Source: Bacteroidales bacterium (GTDB lineage Bacteria; Bacteroidota; Bacteroidia; Bacteroidales; F082). Taken from it: a stretch of DNA of 57,119 nucleotides. The notes under the pieces were generated by a model. It was given only the letters and a program-made list of their open reading frames with translations. It had not been told where the DNA came from and searched no databases. Shown one piece after another: positions 35,074-44,112 of this stretch (its first letter is position 1; every line of letters begins with the position of its first letter). The position numbers were made by a program, and so were the translations under genes. The stretch covers positions 1 to 57,119 of the forward strand of contig JAFTXI010000034.1 in assembly GCA_017461665.1 (NCBI GenBank), in the 5' to 3' direction.

Positions 35074-36573
35074 ATGAATAGTCGCTTTTTAAAAAATATT
35101 ATTTTCTTATTGTTTATCAACCTCTTAATAAAACCATTTTGGATTTTAGGGGTTGATAGGACAGTTCAGAATTTGGTCGGCGATGCGTCATACGGAACAT
35201 ATCTTGCGCTTTTTAATTTCTCTTACTTGTTTTATATTTTGCTTGACATTGGATTAACCAACTATAATAGCAAAAATATCGCTCAAAACAATCACCTTCT
35301 GTCAAAATATTTTGTTGGGATTAGCCAGGCTAAAATATTTCTCAGTTTAGGCTATTTCATAATTATATTTGCTATTGGCTTGATAATAGGATATAAAGGA
35401 GAACAACTTAAGTTATTGGGTATAATAGGATTAAATCAAATACTATTATCATTCATACTATATGTTCGTTCAAACATTGCAGCATTGCTATTGTTCAAAA
35501 CTGATAGTATTCTGTCGGTTCTCGACCGCGTGTTGATGATTTTGATTTGCAGTTTCCTTTTATGGTCCGGCATTTTTCCAAGAAGCAATTTCAACATCTA
35601 TTGGTTCGTATATTCTCAAACCATTTCATACGTAATTACTCTTGTCGCCGCAATATTTATAGTTTTACGACATACAGGCAAATTAACATTTAAGCTCAAT
35701 ATTCCATTTATCTTAATGATAATCAAAAAGAGTCTCCCTTATGCTCTGTTGATTTTGTTAATGAGTTTCTACAATAGACTTGAACCTGTGTTAATTGAAA
35801 GAATCTTACCTAAAGACATTTCCGCCGAACAAGCTGGAATTTACGCAAGAGCCTATCGCCTATTTGATGCAGGCAACAATATTTCCTATCTTTTCTCGGT
35901 AATATTATTACCACTTTTCGCGGCAGTCATAAAAAAAGGAGAAGATTTGCAGGCTTTAGTAAAACAATCATTTAACCTAATGTTAAGCATGACTTGTATA
36001 ATCGCAATAGTCTGTATATTCTACAGTCAGAACTTAATGGAAACACTCTACCACATACAAGCAAATGAATCAATAGAAACATACGAAACAAGAATCTCAG
36101 AGTCATCGAAAATATTACAAATTCTTATGGGAAGTTTCGTTTCTATATCAGTGACCTACATCTTCGGAACCTTACTTACTGCAAACGGCAATCTCAAACA
36201 ATTAAATATTGTTGCTGTAGTTGGAGTCTTTATAAATCTCACATTAAACTTCATTTTCATCCCGATTTTTAAATCACAGGGTGCTGCTTTTACAAGTTTA
36301 TGCGTACAATTCGTGACTTGCGTCATACAATTTTTCATCGCAAAATCGTTCTTCAACTTAAAATTTGGACTAAGATTTTGGAGTAGTATCTTGGCATTTA
36401 TAGCAATTCTAACATTAACGACATATATTTTAAAATCGACATCATTACCTTGGGTATATTCATTTGTAATTTCATTGTTCTCTGGAGTGATTATAGCATT
36501 TATTACCAAAGTATTGGATTTTAAAGACTTAAAAGAACTTTTATCATCGTCGGTAAGTCAAATTAAAAAATGA
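35074..36573 (+). CDS. wzx: Polysaccharide flippase (Wzx/MATE-like)
   Basis: 499 residues with 12-14 hydrophobic helices spread evenly through the chain, the layout of the polysaccharide transporter family. Typical parts are the N-terminal FLLFINLLIKPFWILGVDRT, the YARAYRLFDAGNNIS cytoplasmic loop in the middle, and NLTLNFIFIPIFKSQGAAFT near residue 390. It would flip lipid-linked glycan units across the inner membrane. It heads a block with a chain-length regulator and a ligase/polymerase, the core of a Wzx/Wzy-type pathway, although no glycosyltransferases lie in the block. Confidence 0.85.
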   Translation: MNSRFLKNIIFLLFINLLIKPFWILGVDRTVQNLVGDASYGTYLALFNFSYLFYILLDIGLTNYNSKNIAQNNHLLSKYFVGISQAKIFLSLGYFIIIFAIGLIIGYKGEQLKLLGIIGLNQILLSFILYVRSNIAALLLFKTDSILSVLDRVLMILICSFLLWSGIFPRSNFNIYWFVYSQTISYVITLVAAIFIVLRHTGKLTFKLNIPFILMIIKKSLPYALLILLMSFYNRLEPVLIERILPKDISAEQAGIYARAYRLFDAGNNISYLFSVILLPLFAAVIKKGEDLQALVKQSFNLMLSMTCIIAIVCIFYSQNLMETLYHIQANESIETYETRISESSKILQILMGSFVSISVTYIFGTLLTANGNLKQLNIVAVVGVFINLTLNFIFIPIFKSQGAAFTSLCVQFVTCVIQFFIAKSFFNLKFGLRFWSSILAFIAILTLTTYILKSTSLPWVYSFVISLFSGVIIAFITKVLDFKDLKELLSSSVSQIKK

Positions 36574-36711
36574 TATTTCTTAAAAAAAATTATCTAAAAA
36601 TTAGAATAATTTATTATCTTTGAACAAAATTTCAGAGGAGTTGTAAAAAAACTTTTCTGAAAATTTTTATTTTTGATAAGTTATTATAATTCAGAACAAA
36701 AAATAATAAAC

Positions 36712-37620
36712 ATGAATAAATATTTTGACAACACATCACTTATTAAGGTCGTTTTAAAATGGAAATGGCATATTGCTACCGTAACGATTTTAGCTGCAAT
36801 CTTAGGTGCAGTCTTCTCTGGACCAACTTTCATCACACCAAAATACAAATCAGAAGCCGTGTTATATCCCAACGGATTATCGGAATTTTCAGATGAAACA
36901 TACACAGAACAAATGTTACAAGTGATGGAATCACAAGAAATTATGGATTCTGTCGTAAAGAAATTCGATTTGATGAAACATTATGAAATCGATCCTAACT
37001 ACAAATATGCAAAGACAGCATTGCTCGGCGAATACCACGACAGAGTTTCTATCTCAAAGACTCCTTACGAAGGTGTGAAAATCAAGGTTTTAGACAAAGA
37101 TCCGCAAATGGCATGCAACATTGTCAACGAAATTATAAGTTGCTATGACAATGTATTTGCCCAAATACATAAATCGAAAAAATGGGAAAATGTAAGAATG
37201 TTCGAAAAACAACTTGAACAAAAATCTGCTTTTATTGACTCATTAAGAAGAGAACTCGCCAAGATAACCCAAGATGGCGACATGTTAAACTATATGTATT
37301 TATCGAAAGGTAACTCATTAGCATATTTTGGTGAGAATAACGATAAAAATGCCGAAAATAATGTTGCGTCGGCAATTACACTCATAGAATTAATCTCAAC
37401 AGAAACAGAAGATTATAGCGAAGTTAGACACTTCTATGAAGAAGAATTGCGTCAGGCTCAAGGCGAAATGACATATTCTAATATTGTTTCAAGACCATTC
37501 GTTTCCGACAAAAAAGCCTATCCAGTAAGATGGGTCATCGTCGCATTAAGCGGAATTGGCGCATTCCTTTTGTCAATTTTCGTTGTTGTCGCTTTAGATA
37601 AGATTGAAATTAAGAAATAA
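36712..37620 (+). CDS. wzz: Wzz-type chain-length determinant protein
   Basis: 302 residues: one transmembrane helix near 17-38 (WHIATVTILAAILGAVF), a periplasmic region with coiled-coil character (FEKQLEQKSAFIDSLRREL), and a second helix near the C-terminus (VIVALSGIGAFLLSIFVVVA). The C-terminal cytoplasmic tail is very short and there is no tyrosine-kinase domain, so it is the polysaccharide co-polymerase alone. ATG at 36712 is chosen; a TTG at 36673 is less likely. A -7 box TATCTTTG lies at 36615-36622. It overlaps or abuts the following ligase gene, indicating coupled translation. Confidence 0.83.
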   Translation: MNKYFDNTSLIKVVLKWKWHIATVTILAAILGAVFSGPTFITPKYKSEAVLYPNGLSEFSDETYTEQMLQVMESQEIMDSVVKKFDLMKHYEIDPNYKYAKTALLGEYHDRVSISKTPYEGVKIKVLDKDPQMACNIVNEIISCYDNVFAQIHKSKKWENVRMFEKQLEQKSAFIDSLRRELAKITQDGDMLNYMYLSKGNSLAYFGENNDKNAENNVASAITLIELISTETEDYSEVRHFYEEELRQAQGEMTYSNIVSRPFVSDKKAYPVRWVIVALSGIGAFLLSIFVVVALDKIEIKK

Positions 37621-39079
37621 ATTCCATACTTTGCAAAAAGGTCTTAAAATAGCAGGTTTTTATCTGATAGTGACTTTGTTTGTTGCTATCAGTCTGTATC
37701 TCGTTGTTGAGAAAAGTATTTATCTTATGTATGCACTTCCCCTACTCTTAGGTGTGCTTATGTTATATTTATTCTCATTCGATAAAGTATTGTTTCTCAT
37801 AGCTTTTTTAACGCCTTTATCTATAAATATTGAAGGTCTCGGCATTAATATTGGACTATCATTATCCGTTCCTGTCGAACCCATGTTAGTTGGTGCGCTC
37901 TTCTTTTTCATAGCCAAATTACTTCAAGATAAGAAATTCGACATAGGAATAGCCCGACATCCAATATCGCAAGTCATCTATTTAATGTTTATCTGGATTG
38001 TCATCACAACCATCACAAGTGAATTACCATTAGTTTCTGCAAAATATTTATTATCAAGAATTTGGTTCGTCATACCAGCCTATTTTGTCTGCGCAAAACT
38101 ATTCAAAGATCCTAACAACATCAATAAATTTGTGTGGTTATATATTGCTGGACTAATTATTGTCGTCATCTACACAACAATAAACCAAGCGCTTAATGGT
38201 TTTTCCGGAAATTCGGCACACTGGGTGATGACACCTTTTTATAATGACCACACAGCATACGGAGCAGCTTTGGCTATTTATTTGGTTTTAAGTGCTGCGT
38301 TCATCTTCATTCCAAACATAAAACCTTCAAGAAGAATAATCATAATCGCTTGTTTTGCAATATTATGCTTAGGAATGTATCTCTCTGCATGTAGAGCAGC
38401 ATGGTTAAGCATAGTCGCCGTTGTTGGAGTGTTGATATGCGTATTACTGAAAATAAAATTCAAGTATATATTAACAGTTATTGTGGCATTGGTGGCATTG
38501 TTTTTTACATTCAGACATCAAATTATTGACGTGATGGAACGTAACGAACAAGACTCTTCAAACAATCTTATTGAACATATTCAATCTATTACAAATATAT
38601 CTACAGACGCTTCAAATCTCGAACGTCTCAACCGTTGGAGCTCTGCATTGAGACTTTTTGAAGAAAGACCGTTTTTTGGTTGGGGACCAGGAACTTATCA
38701 ATTCGTCTATGCCCCATTCCAATTGTCGGCAAACAAAACCATCATCACAACAAACTATGGTGATGGTGGTAATGCACACAGCGAATATATTGGCGCTTTA
38801 GCAGAAATGGGCGTAATTGGTTCATTTATAGTCATTTTACTTGTAGCTGTCTCTATCTACAAAGGTCTGACAACCTACAAAAAAGCAAAAAATAAAGAAT
38901 CCAAGATATTGGTACTCGCAGCTACTTTAGCTATTATCAGCTATTTCACACACGGAGTTTTAAACAATTTCTTGGATACTGATAAATTGGCTATTCCTGT
39001 TTGGAGTTGTCTTGCCATCATAACAGTTATTGATGTCTATCATTCTGGCAAGACAAATTATTATGATTCTATCTCGTAA
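37604..39079 (+). CDS. O-antigen ligase/polymerase (WaaL/Wzy) family protein
   Basis: About 491 residues with roughly 12 transmembrane helices. The large periplasmic loop near residues 330-400 has the family pattern: RLNRWSSALRLFEERPFFGW, GPGTYQFVYAPFQ and NAHSEYIGALAEMGVIGSF (the H.EYI.....E.G..G motif). It would polymerise glycan repeat units or join them to a lipid or protein acceptor. The start is uncertain: a TTG at 37604 overlaps the wzz stop by 17 bases and keeps the first helix, whereas the first ATG would cut into that helix. The 3' end overlaps the converging FKBP gene by 11 bases. Confidence 0.8.
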   Translation: MKLRNKFHTLQKGLKIAGFYLIVTLFVAISLYLVVEKSIYLMYALPLLLGVLMLYLFSFDKVLFLIAFLTPLSINIEGLGINIGLSLSVPVEPMLVGALFFFIAKLLQDKKFDIGIARHPISQVIYLMFIWIVITTITSELPLVSAKYLLSRIWFVIPAYFVCAKLFKDPNNINKFVWLYIAGLIIVVIYTTINQALNGFSGNSAHWVMTPFYNDHTAYGAALAIYLVLSAAFIFIPNIKPSRRIIIIACFAILCLGMYLSACRAAWLSIVAVVGVLICVLLKIKFKYILTVIVALVALFFTFRHQIIDVMERNEQDSSNNLIEHIQSITNISTDASNLERLNRWSSALRLFEERPFFGWGPGTYQFVYAPFQLSANKTIITTNYGDGGNAHSEYIGALAEMGVIGSFIVILLVAVSIYKGLTTYKKAKNKESKILVLAATLAIISYFTHGVLNNFLDTDKLAIPVWSCLAIITVIDVYHSGKTNYYDSIS

Positions 39080-40370
39080 GGTCAACAAGCTCTAAATCAA
39101 TAACAAGCGCTGAATTTGCAGGAAGGTTTTCATCAATTTCTATATCACCAAAACCTAATTGTGAAGGAACAACAATCTTAGCTTTACCCCCTACTTTCAT
39201 ATAACCTACAGCTTCTTCTATTCCTGGAATCATCTGGTTACCGCCGTATATAAAAGGTATTGGCTGACCATAATCTAAACTACTCTCTATCAGTTTATCA
39301 TCGATATTATAAATTGTGTAATGAACTGAAACGAGATCATCGGTTTTAACAGAATCACCTATTCCAGCTTCTGTTTCAATATAATACAATCCTGAAGCTG
39401 TTGGTTCAACCTTGATATTATGCGATTCAATATATTCTGCGATTTTTTTAGGTTCTTCAAGTAGCCTCTTTGCATTAGCAGCTTCCTTTTGTTCTTGAAT
39501 GAGTTTCTGCTCAGCCTCATATTCATCGGATGTCATAATATCAACAACTTTCAAATCAAATTTAAAAGGTGTATAAGGAGGAATTGTGCCTTGAAAACCT
39601 TCTTTACCCCAAGCCAAAGATGATGGTATAATAAATTCAGCTTCACCGCCTTTTGTTACGAGACTTAATCCTTCATAAAAACCTTGTCCAAGTGCCATAT
39701 CACCAAAAACCAATTCGTATGGATTTCCTGAGGTAAAGTCTAGAAGAGTATCACCTTCAAGGGTTTGAAAAGTAAAATACACCTTCATTATATCACCTGC
39801 CTTGGCGAATCTACCTTGACCTTTATTAATATTAATAATGATAAGACTATCTTCCATAACTTCATAATTATCATCATTAAAATATGGTTCTAAAACAGAT
39901 TCTTCCCATAATTTTCTCGATTCCAACTCTTGTCGAATTTCTTCTTCCAAAACATCTTTCCTAACAATCTCTCTCAAAGTAATATCCATTTCCGTAATAG
40001 TTCCAGGTTCGATGAAAGGAGGCAATTCCTCCCCCATCGATATAAACAAAGAATCTACAGGAAATATCAACGTTGCATGATCATTGAGATGCATACTTAA
40101 CAATGCCGACATAATATCGCCAACAAAGGAAGGATCTTCAATTATCATTTCAAATGGGACATCCGAATCTTTCGAGCTAAATAACACTGAGTCAGAAAGT
40201 TTCTGCGTAACATCAATAATAACTAAATCGCCAATCTGAGGCATTTCATTATCATTATTAACTGAGTAAAATTTCATTAAAGCTCCGTTTTCAGTTCTTT
40301 TAAAGTCTTTATTACATGAAGATAAGAACAAACAAAACACTGCAAATACTATAAGAGAAAACTTTTTCAT
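39069..40370 (-). CDS. FKBP-type prolyl isomerase lipoprotein with three FKBP domains
   Basis: 433 residues; lipobox FLSSC near residue 19. Three FKBP-like domains follow. The first (about 45-150, IGDLVIIDVTQKLSDSVLF) is degenerate. The second (about 180-290, GDIMKVYFTFQTLEGDTL, ending PPYTPFKFDLKVVDI) is better preserved. The third (about 340-433, DLVSVHYTIYNIDDKLIES, ending ANSALVIDLELVDL) has much of the active-site frame. A charged helical linker (EAEQKLIQEQKEAANAKRLL) joins two and three. It is probably an envelope lipoprotein that helps fold exported proteins. It is the longest of four FKBP lipoproteins in a row and is separated from the next by a strong terminator, so it has its own promoter. 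Confidence 0.85.
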   Translation of the reverse strand: MKKFSLIVFAVFCLFLSSCNKDFKRTENGALMKFYSVNNDNEMPQIGDLVIIDVTQKLSDSVLFSSKDSDVPFEMIIEDPSFVGDIMSALLSMHLNDHATLIFPVDSLFISMGEELPPFIEPGTITEMDITLREIVRKDVLEEEIRQELESRKLWEESVLEPYFNDDNYEVMEDSLIIININKGQGRFAKAGDIMKVYFTFQTLEGDTLLDFTSGNPYELVFGDMALGQGFYEGLSLVTKGGEAEFIIPSSLAWGKEGFQGTIPPYTPFKFDLKVVDIMTSDEYEAEQKLIQEQKEAANAKRLLEEPKKIAEYIESHNIKVEPTASGLYYIETEAGIGDSVKTDDLVSVHYTIYNIDDKLIESSLDYGQPIPFIYGGNQMIPGIEEAVGYMKVGGKAKIVVPSQLGFGDIEIDENLPANSALVIDLELVDLTR

Positions 40371-40415
40371 AATTAAATTTTTGTTATGAATATTTAACAA
40401 AGATTAGTAAGTTTT

Positions 40416-40475
40416 GTTTAAAAGAACAGCAGAATGTTACATCAAAATAATTCAGATGTAATACATTCTGCTGTT
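40416..40475 (-). terminator. Long hairpin terminator between FKBP genes
   Basis: On the minus strand AACAGCAGAATG (40475-40464) pairs with CATTCTGCTGTT (40436-40425). Further pairing inside (TTACATC with GATGTAA) extends the stem, and a T-rich stretch follows. Confidence 0.85.
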
Positions 40476-40494
40476 AAATATATAAGATAATTGA

Positions 40495-41358
40495 TTAAAA
40501 ATCAATCAATTCAACTTCAAACATAAGAGTTGCGAAAGGAGGAATTGCACCAGCGCCTCTATCACCGTAAGCTAAATAATAAGGAATATAGAAAACTGCT
40601 TTTTCGCCTTTTGACATAAGCTGAAGACCTTCGTCCCAACCCGGAATAACTTGACCTACGCCCAAAACAAATTGAAATGGTTCATTTCTGCTGAGTGATG
40701 AATCGAAAACTGTTCCATCTAACAATTTGCCTGTATAATGAACTTTAACCATTGTACCTGCTTGTGGTTTTTCGCCATTACCTTCTTTTGTTTTCACGTA
40801 GTAAAGTCCTGTAGATGTGCGTGTTGGATTTATATTATTATCTTTAAGATATTGACTTAGTTCAGATTCTGCCTCCGCTGTTTCTTCAGCGTATGTATTT
40901 TTCATATATTCAATTTGTTTTGCTGCAAACTCTGATTCTGGATAGAAATCATTTAATCTAACATCAAAACGCATAATGTCGTCAGCTGTAAATTCAGCTG
41001 GTAAAGTTGGCAATTGGAACAATGTGTAGAATGTAGAATCGGTGCGGACAATAAATGATGCAGAGTCGCCTTTATGCATCATTGCTATACCTTCAAAAAT
41101 ATCACCTGAAAACAGAGATTCATTCAATTGTAAAATCATTCTGTTAGAAGGGATTACAATAGAAGTATCGTTAATATGACACGACATTTGAACGTCCAAC
41201 AATTCCATAAATTGAGGAGTTGCGCCTTCATTTTGATTATAAAATTTGTAATACAAACCTGTTTCTGTTTTATCATAATCAGAAAAAGATTTACCACTGT
41301 TTTGGCAAGATGTGAAAATCACACCGATAGCTAATGTTAATAGAAATAGTTTTTTCAT
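40495..41358 (-). CDS. FKBP-type prolyl isomerase lipoprotein with two FKBP domains
   Basis: 287 residues; lipobox VIFTSC (Cys18). The C-terminal half is a canonical FKBP domain: [60 protein letters not shown]. It holds the hydrophobic pocket residues (Y, F, D, W, the final F). The N-terminal half (about 45-150) is a degenerate copy lacking those residues. Peptidyl-prolyl isomerase activity in the periplasm is well supported for the second domain. It lies between two other FKBP genes and ends at the terminator at 40425-40475. Confidence 0.9.
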   Translation of the reverse strand: MKKLFLLTLAIGVIFTSCQNSGKSFSDYDKTETGLYYKFYNQNEGATPQFMELLDVQMSCHINDTSIVIPSNRMILQLNESLFSGDIFEGIAMMHKGDSASFIVRTDSTFYTLFQLPTLPAEFTADDIMRFDVRLNDFYPESEFAAKQIEYMKNTYAEETAEAESELSQYLKDNNINPTRTSTGLYYVKTKEGNGEKPQAGTMVKVHYTGKLLDGTVFDSSLSRNEPFQFVLGVGQVIPGWDEGLQLMSKGEKAVFYIPYYLAYGDRGAGAIPPFATLMFEVELIDF

Positions 41359-41432
41359 TTTGTTATTTTTTTAATTTATTATGTATCAATTATTTTTATT
41401 ATACAAATCTTAATTAAACTTGTGAATTAATG

Positions 41433-41969
41433 TTAATATTTCTTAACATCAAGAACTTTCAATTTATATAGTAGAACAGCTTTAGGTGGAATCTTATTAC
41501 CATCGCCTATCAAACCATGAGCAAGATGCGATGGAATTATCAATACAGCAGAACTATTTTTTCTAAGCTTTAAAACCGCTTCCTCCAAACCACTCTCTAC
41601 ACCGCCTCTTCCTACTCTGAAGGTTTTATTTCCTTCATTATTAGAAGAGTACAACAACTCACCATTTAATAAATAAACGTCATAATTCAAAGTAACAATA
41701 TCACCTTTATTAATATAGTCACCTTCTCCATCTTCAATTATCTGATATCTCAAGCCAGTTCCTGTTTTAACAACTTCAAGATTGTTATTTCTAACATATT
41801 CATCAATTATATTCGATTCCTGAGCCAACAAGTCCTTGTTTATTTCTATTAATGATTCGTTAAGAGCCTTTTTATCAATCTGTTGTGGAATCTTATTACT
41901 ATTAGAATCATCACAAGAAATAATTATTACTGCAAGAAAAATTGATAATATGTTAAGAATTATTTTCAT
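41433..41969 (-). CDS. FKBP-type prolyl isomerase lipoprotein, single domain
   Basis: 178 residues; lipobox VIIISC (near residue 19) followed by an Asp/Ser/Asn-rich spacer. A helical segment precedes the FKBP domain (about 70-178): GLRYQIIEDGEGDYINKGD, IVTLNYDVYLLNGELLYSS, and IPSHLAHGLIGDGNKIPPKA. Several pocket residues differ from the canonical set, so activity is less certain than for the neighbour at 40495. ATG overlaps the stop of the upstream FKBP gene by 4 bases (ATGA), showing translational coupling. Confidence 0.85.
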   Translation of the reverse strand: MKIILNILSIFLAVIIISCDDSNSNKIPQQIDKKALNESLIEINKDLLAQESNIIDEYVRNNNLEVVKTGTGLRYQIIEDGEGDYINKGDIVTLNYDVYLLNGELLYSSNNEGNKTFRVGRGGVESGLEEAVLKLRKNSSAVLIIPSHLAHGLIGDGNKIPPKAVLLYKLKVLDVKKY

Positions 41970-42457
41970 TTCTGTGATTTAGTGAAGTCTAACAATTCAA
42001 TTTCAAAGATAAGGTTTGAATATGGAGGGACGGATGCTTTTTCCATATCGTTATATGCCAAATAAAAAGGAAGTATAACTTTAGCCTTAGAACCTTTATT
42101 CATCATCAGCAAAGACTCTTCCATTCCTTTAATAATCATATCATTACCAAGTTGAACAATTAATGGAACAGCTCTATCGTAAGAAGAATCAAACACTACC
42201 CCGTCAAAATAATAACCTGTGTAATGAAAAGCCACCTTATCGCCAATCTGTGGAGAGGCTCCATTACCTTCTCTTATTGGAATATAAACCAATCCAGATT
42301 GATTTGGAGTCACATCTATATCATTTTCAGTCATATAAGTCTTTATTTTATTATCTGCATCAAGTTTCATGGTCGCTATTGTTTGAACAGAACATGATGA
42401 GAAAAATAAAAACATCAAAGACAAAACGGGAATAATATTTATACTTCTGATTTTCAT
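41966..42457 (-). CDS. FKBP-type prolyl isomerase lipoprotein, single canonical domain
   Basis: 163 residues; lipobox FFSSC (near residue 22). After a short linker the FKBP domain reads IGDKVAFHYTGYYFDGVVFD, SYDRAVPLIVQLGNDMIIKG, MEESLLMMNKGSKAKVILPF, and ends PPYSNLIFEIELLDF, keeping most active-site residues. It starts in an ATGA overlap with nrnA and ends in an ATGA overlap with the next FKBP gene. The two single-domain proteins are thus produced from the nrnA transcript. Confidence 0.88.
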   Translation of the reverse strand: MKIRSINIIPVLSLMFLFFSSCSVQTIATMKLDADNKIKTYMTENDIDVTPNQSGLVYIPIREGNGASPQIGDKVAFHYTGYYFDGVVFDSSYDRAVPLIVQLGNDMIIKGMEESLLMMNKGSKAKVILPFYLAYNDMEKASVPPYSNLIFEIELLDFTKSQK

Positions 42458-43476
42458 TTATTTAACAATTCCTTATATTCTGGTAAAACTGATAATAACT
42501 TTTCTATGGCTTCTTCTAATGAACAATTTAAAGTTCCTCCGGCCGCATTTTGATGACCTCCACCATTAAAATATTTATTAGCCAAATCATTAACAGAGAA
42601 ATCACCCTTTGAACGAAATGAGAGTCTGATAACTCCTTGACGCTCAGTAATAAGTACCGACATATTGATATTTGAAATCGATAAAGGATAATTCACAACA
42701 CCTTCAGTATCACCAACTTGATAATCAAACTTTTCCAAGTCAGCTAATGATGCATAAATAAACGCAGTATTATATTCGTTAAGTATTGTCATTCTGTCAT
42801 TTATCAAAAATCCCAATAATCTTAATCTATTCTCTGATGAAGTATCGTAAATATTTTGATGTATTGCTTTATAATCCAAGTTGGTTAATGATAACAATTC
42901 ACCGCAAATGTTAAAAGTATTTTTAAAAATCGAATGCGAGAATGAGCCGGTATCCGTAATCATTCCAACAAGTAAATTTGTTGCGGTATCCGAATCTAAA
43001 TAATTATCAAAACCTTGATATTTAATCAGTTCTGCGACTAATTCTGATGTACTCGAGACTTTTGTTTCCGATAAACATGCCTCAAATTTAGAGCAATCTG
43101 GACCAATATGATGATCTATCAATATTTTAGGAGTCTTGTTAAAATGACATAAATCATTATGCATCAATCCAGTGCGAGATTCAGTATTAAAATCAAGATA
43201 ACAGAACAATTCTGCTTCATTCATTAGCTCGACAGCTTTTTCCTGATTTTTATCAAATATGATAATATCGTCTGCACAAGGCATCCATGATAAGAATTTT
43301 GGAAAATCGTTTGGAACTATAACAACAGGATTTGATCCTAATTTCTTAGCGAAGAAATAAAGGGCTAAAGATGAGCCCAAAGCATCACCGTCAGGATTGA
43401 CGTGACTAACAATAACCAACTTTTTATATTTAACAATCAGATCGATGATTAACCTAAAAATCAATTCGTTATACAT
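42454..43476 (-). CDS. nrnA: DHH/DHHA1 phosphoesterase NrnA (nanoRNase / pAp or c-di-AMP phosphodiesterase)
   Basis: 340 residues. The DHH domain carries VSHVNPDGDALGSSLALY (near 25), CYLDFNTESR, and KILIDHHIGP (near 130). The DHHA1 domain ends with the nucleic-acid-binding YFNGGGHQNAAGG (near 310). Enzymes of this family degrade very short RNAs and pAp, and related ones hydrolyse pApA. A clear promoter stands at 43503-43532. It leads the operon with the two single-domain FKBP lipoproteins, a pairing that makes no obvious biochemical sense and may reflect only genomic layout. Confidence 0.92.
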   Translation of the reverse strand: MYNELIFRLIIDLIVKYKKLVIVSHVNPDGDALGSSLALYFFAKKLGSNPVVIVPNDFPKFLSWMPCADDIIIFDKNQEKAVELMNEAELFCYLDFNTESRTGLMHNDLCHFNKTPKILIDHHIGPDCSKFEACLSETKVSSTSELVAELIKYQGFDNYLDSDTATNLLVGMITDTGSFSHSIFKNTFNICGELLSLTNLDYKAIHQNIYDTSSENRLRLLGFLINDRMTILNEYNTAFIYASLADLEKFDYQVGDTEGVVNYPLSISNINMSVLITERQGVIRLSFRSKGDFSVNDLANKYFNGGGHQNAAGGTLNCSLEEAIEKLLSVLPEYKELLNK

Positions 43477-43502
43477 AATGTAGGCATATTACATTTATGT
43501 AA

Positions 43503-43532
43503 CAAAGATACAAAAACAAATTGATTTTACAA
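43503..43532 (-). promoter_or_regulatory. Promoter of the nrnA-FKBP operon
   Basis: On the minus strand TTG (43532-43530), exactly 19 bases, and TATCTTTG (43510-43503). One of the best matches to the Bacteroidetes consensus in the window. Confidence 0.8.
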
Positions 43533-43565
43533 GAACAATTAGATGAAAATATGAATGATAGTTTA

Positions 43566-44015
43566 TTATCTTTTATCTAAAATTTCAAATGTGTTATCGT
43601 CATAAACAAGAACAATCTGTTTTATATTTTTAGATATAACTTTATCATTATCAACAATATTATCCATAACTACATTATCGATAACGCGATTATCTTCACT
43701 TCGCTGTGACTCCTTATTAATAAAGATATTATCATCAAACAACTTTGGATTTTCATCTGGCTCCATTATAATGTCTCTATGAGGCTGAAAATGCTCACTT
43801 ACCGTTATTGGTTTCTTCCCTAAAATAATCCAATCGAAACTATATTCTGGGAAAAGGTCTTTAAGTTTAATTAAGAAATCTAAACTTGGCTTATTTCTTC
43901 CACTCAAAAGATGTGATACATTTGAAGGTTGAATTTGCATCATCTCTGCAAATTGGGTCGCAGTTAAATTTTTTGCTCTAATTATGTGAGCTATTCTGTC
44001 TTTTATCAAATCCAT
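43566..44015 (-). CDS. XRE-family transcriptional regulator
   Basis: 149 residues. The N-terminal helix-turn-helix covers about residues 5-65 (IIRAKNLTATQFAEMMQIQP then SNVSHLLSGRNKPSLDFLIK). The rest is polar and Asp/Asn-rich, with VIDNVVMDNIVDNDKV, and ends in a small beta segment (QIVLVYDDNTFEIL). This matches a common Bacteroidetes type of Cro/cI-like regulator with an unknown C-terminal part. It is monocistronic. A -7-like TACTTTTG (44080-44087) lies next to a palindrome at 44100-44111, which may be its own operator. Confidence 0.85.
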   Translation of the reverse strand: MDLIKDRIAHIIRAKNLTATQFAEMMQIQPSNVSHLLSGRNKPSLDFLIKLKDLFPEYSFDWIILGKKPITVSEHFQPHRDIIMEPDENPKLFDDNIFINKESQRSEDNRVIDNVVMDNIVDNDKVISKNIKQIVLVYDDNTFEILDKR

Positions 44016-44075
44016 ATTTTCATCAAAAATTATTCTTCCAACATTAATATTTTTTCGTTTCTGACATTTGAAACT

Positions 44076-44112
44076 GTTACAAAAGTAAAAAATATTTTCT
44101 TACAATTGTAAC
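44076..44112 (-). promoter_or_regulatory. Candidate operator/promoter of the XRE gene
   Basis: TTACAATTGTAA (44100-44111) is a perfect 12-base palindrome, and GTTACAA (44076-44082) repeats half of it (inverted against TTGTAAC at 44106-44112). The half site overlaps a TACTTTTG -7 element on the minus strand (44087-44080). Autoregulation by the XRE protein would explain it; this is inference. Confidence 0.45.
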
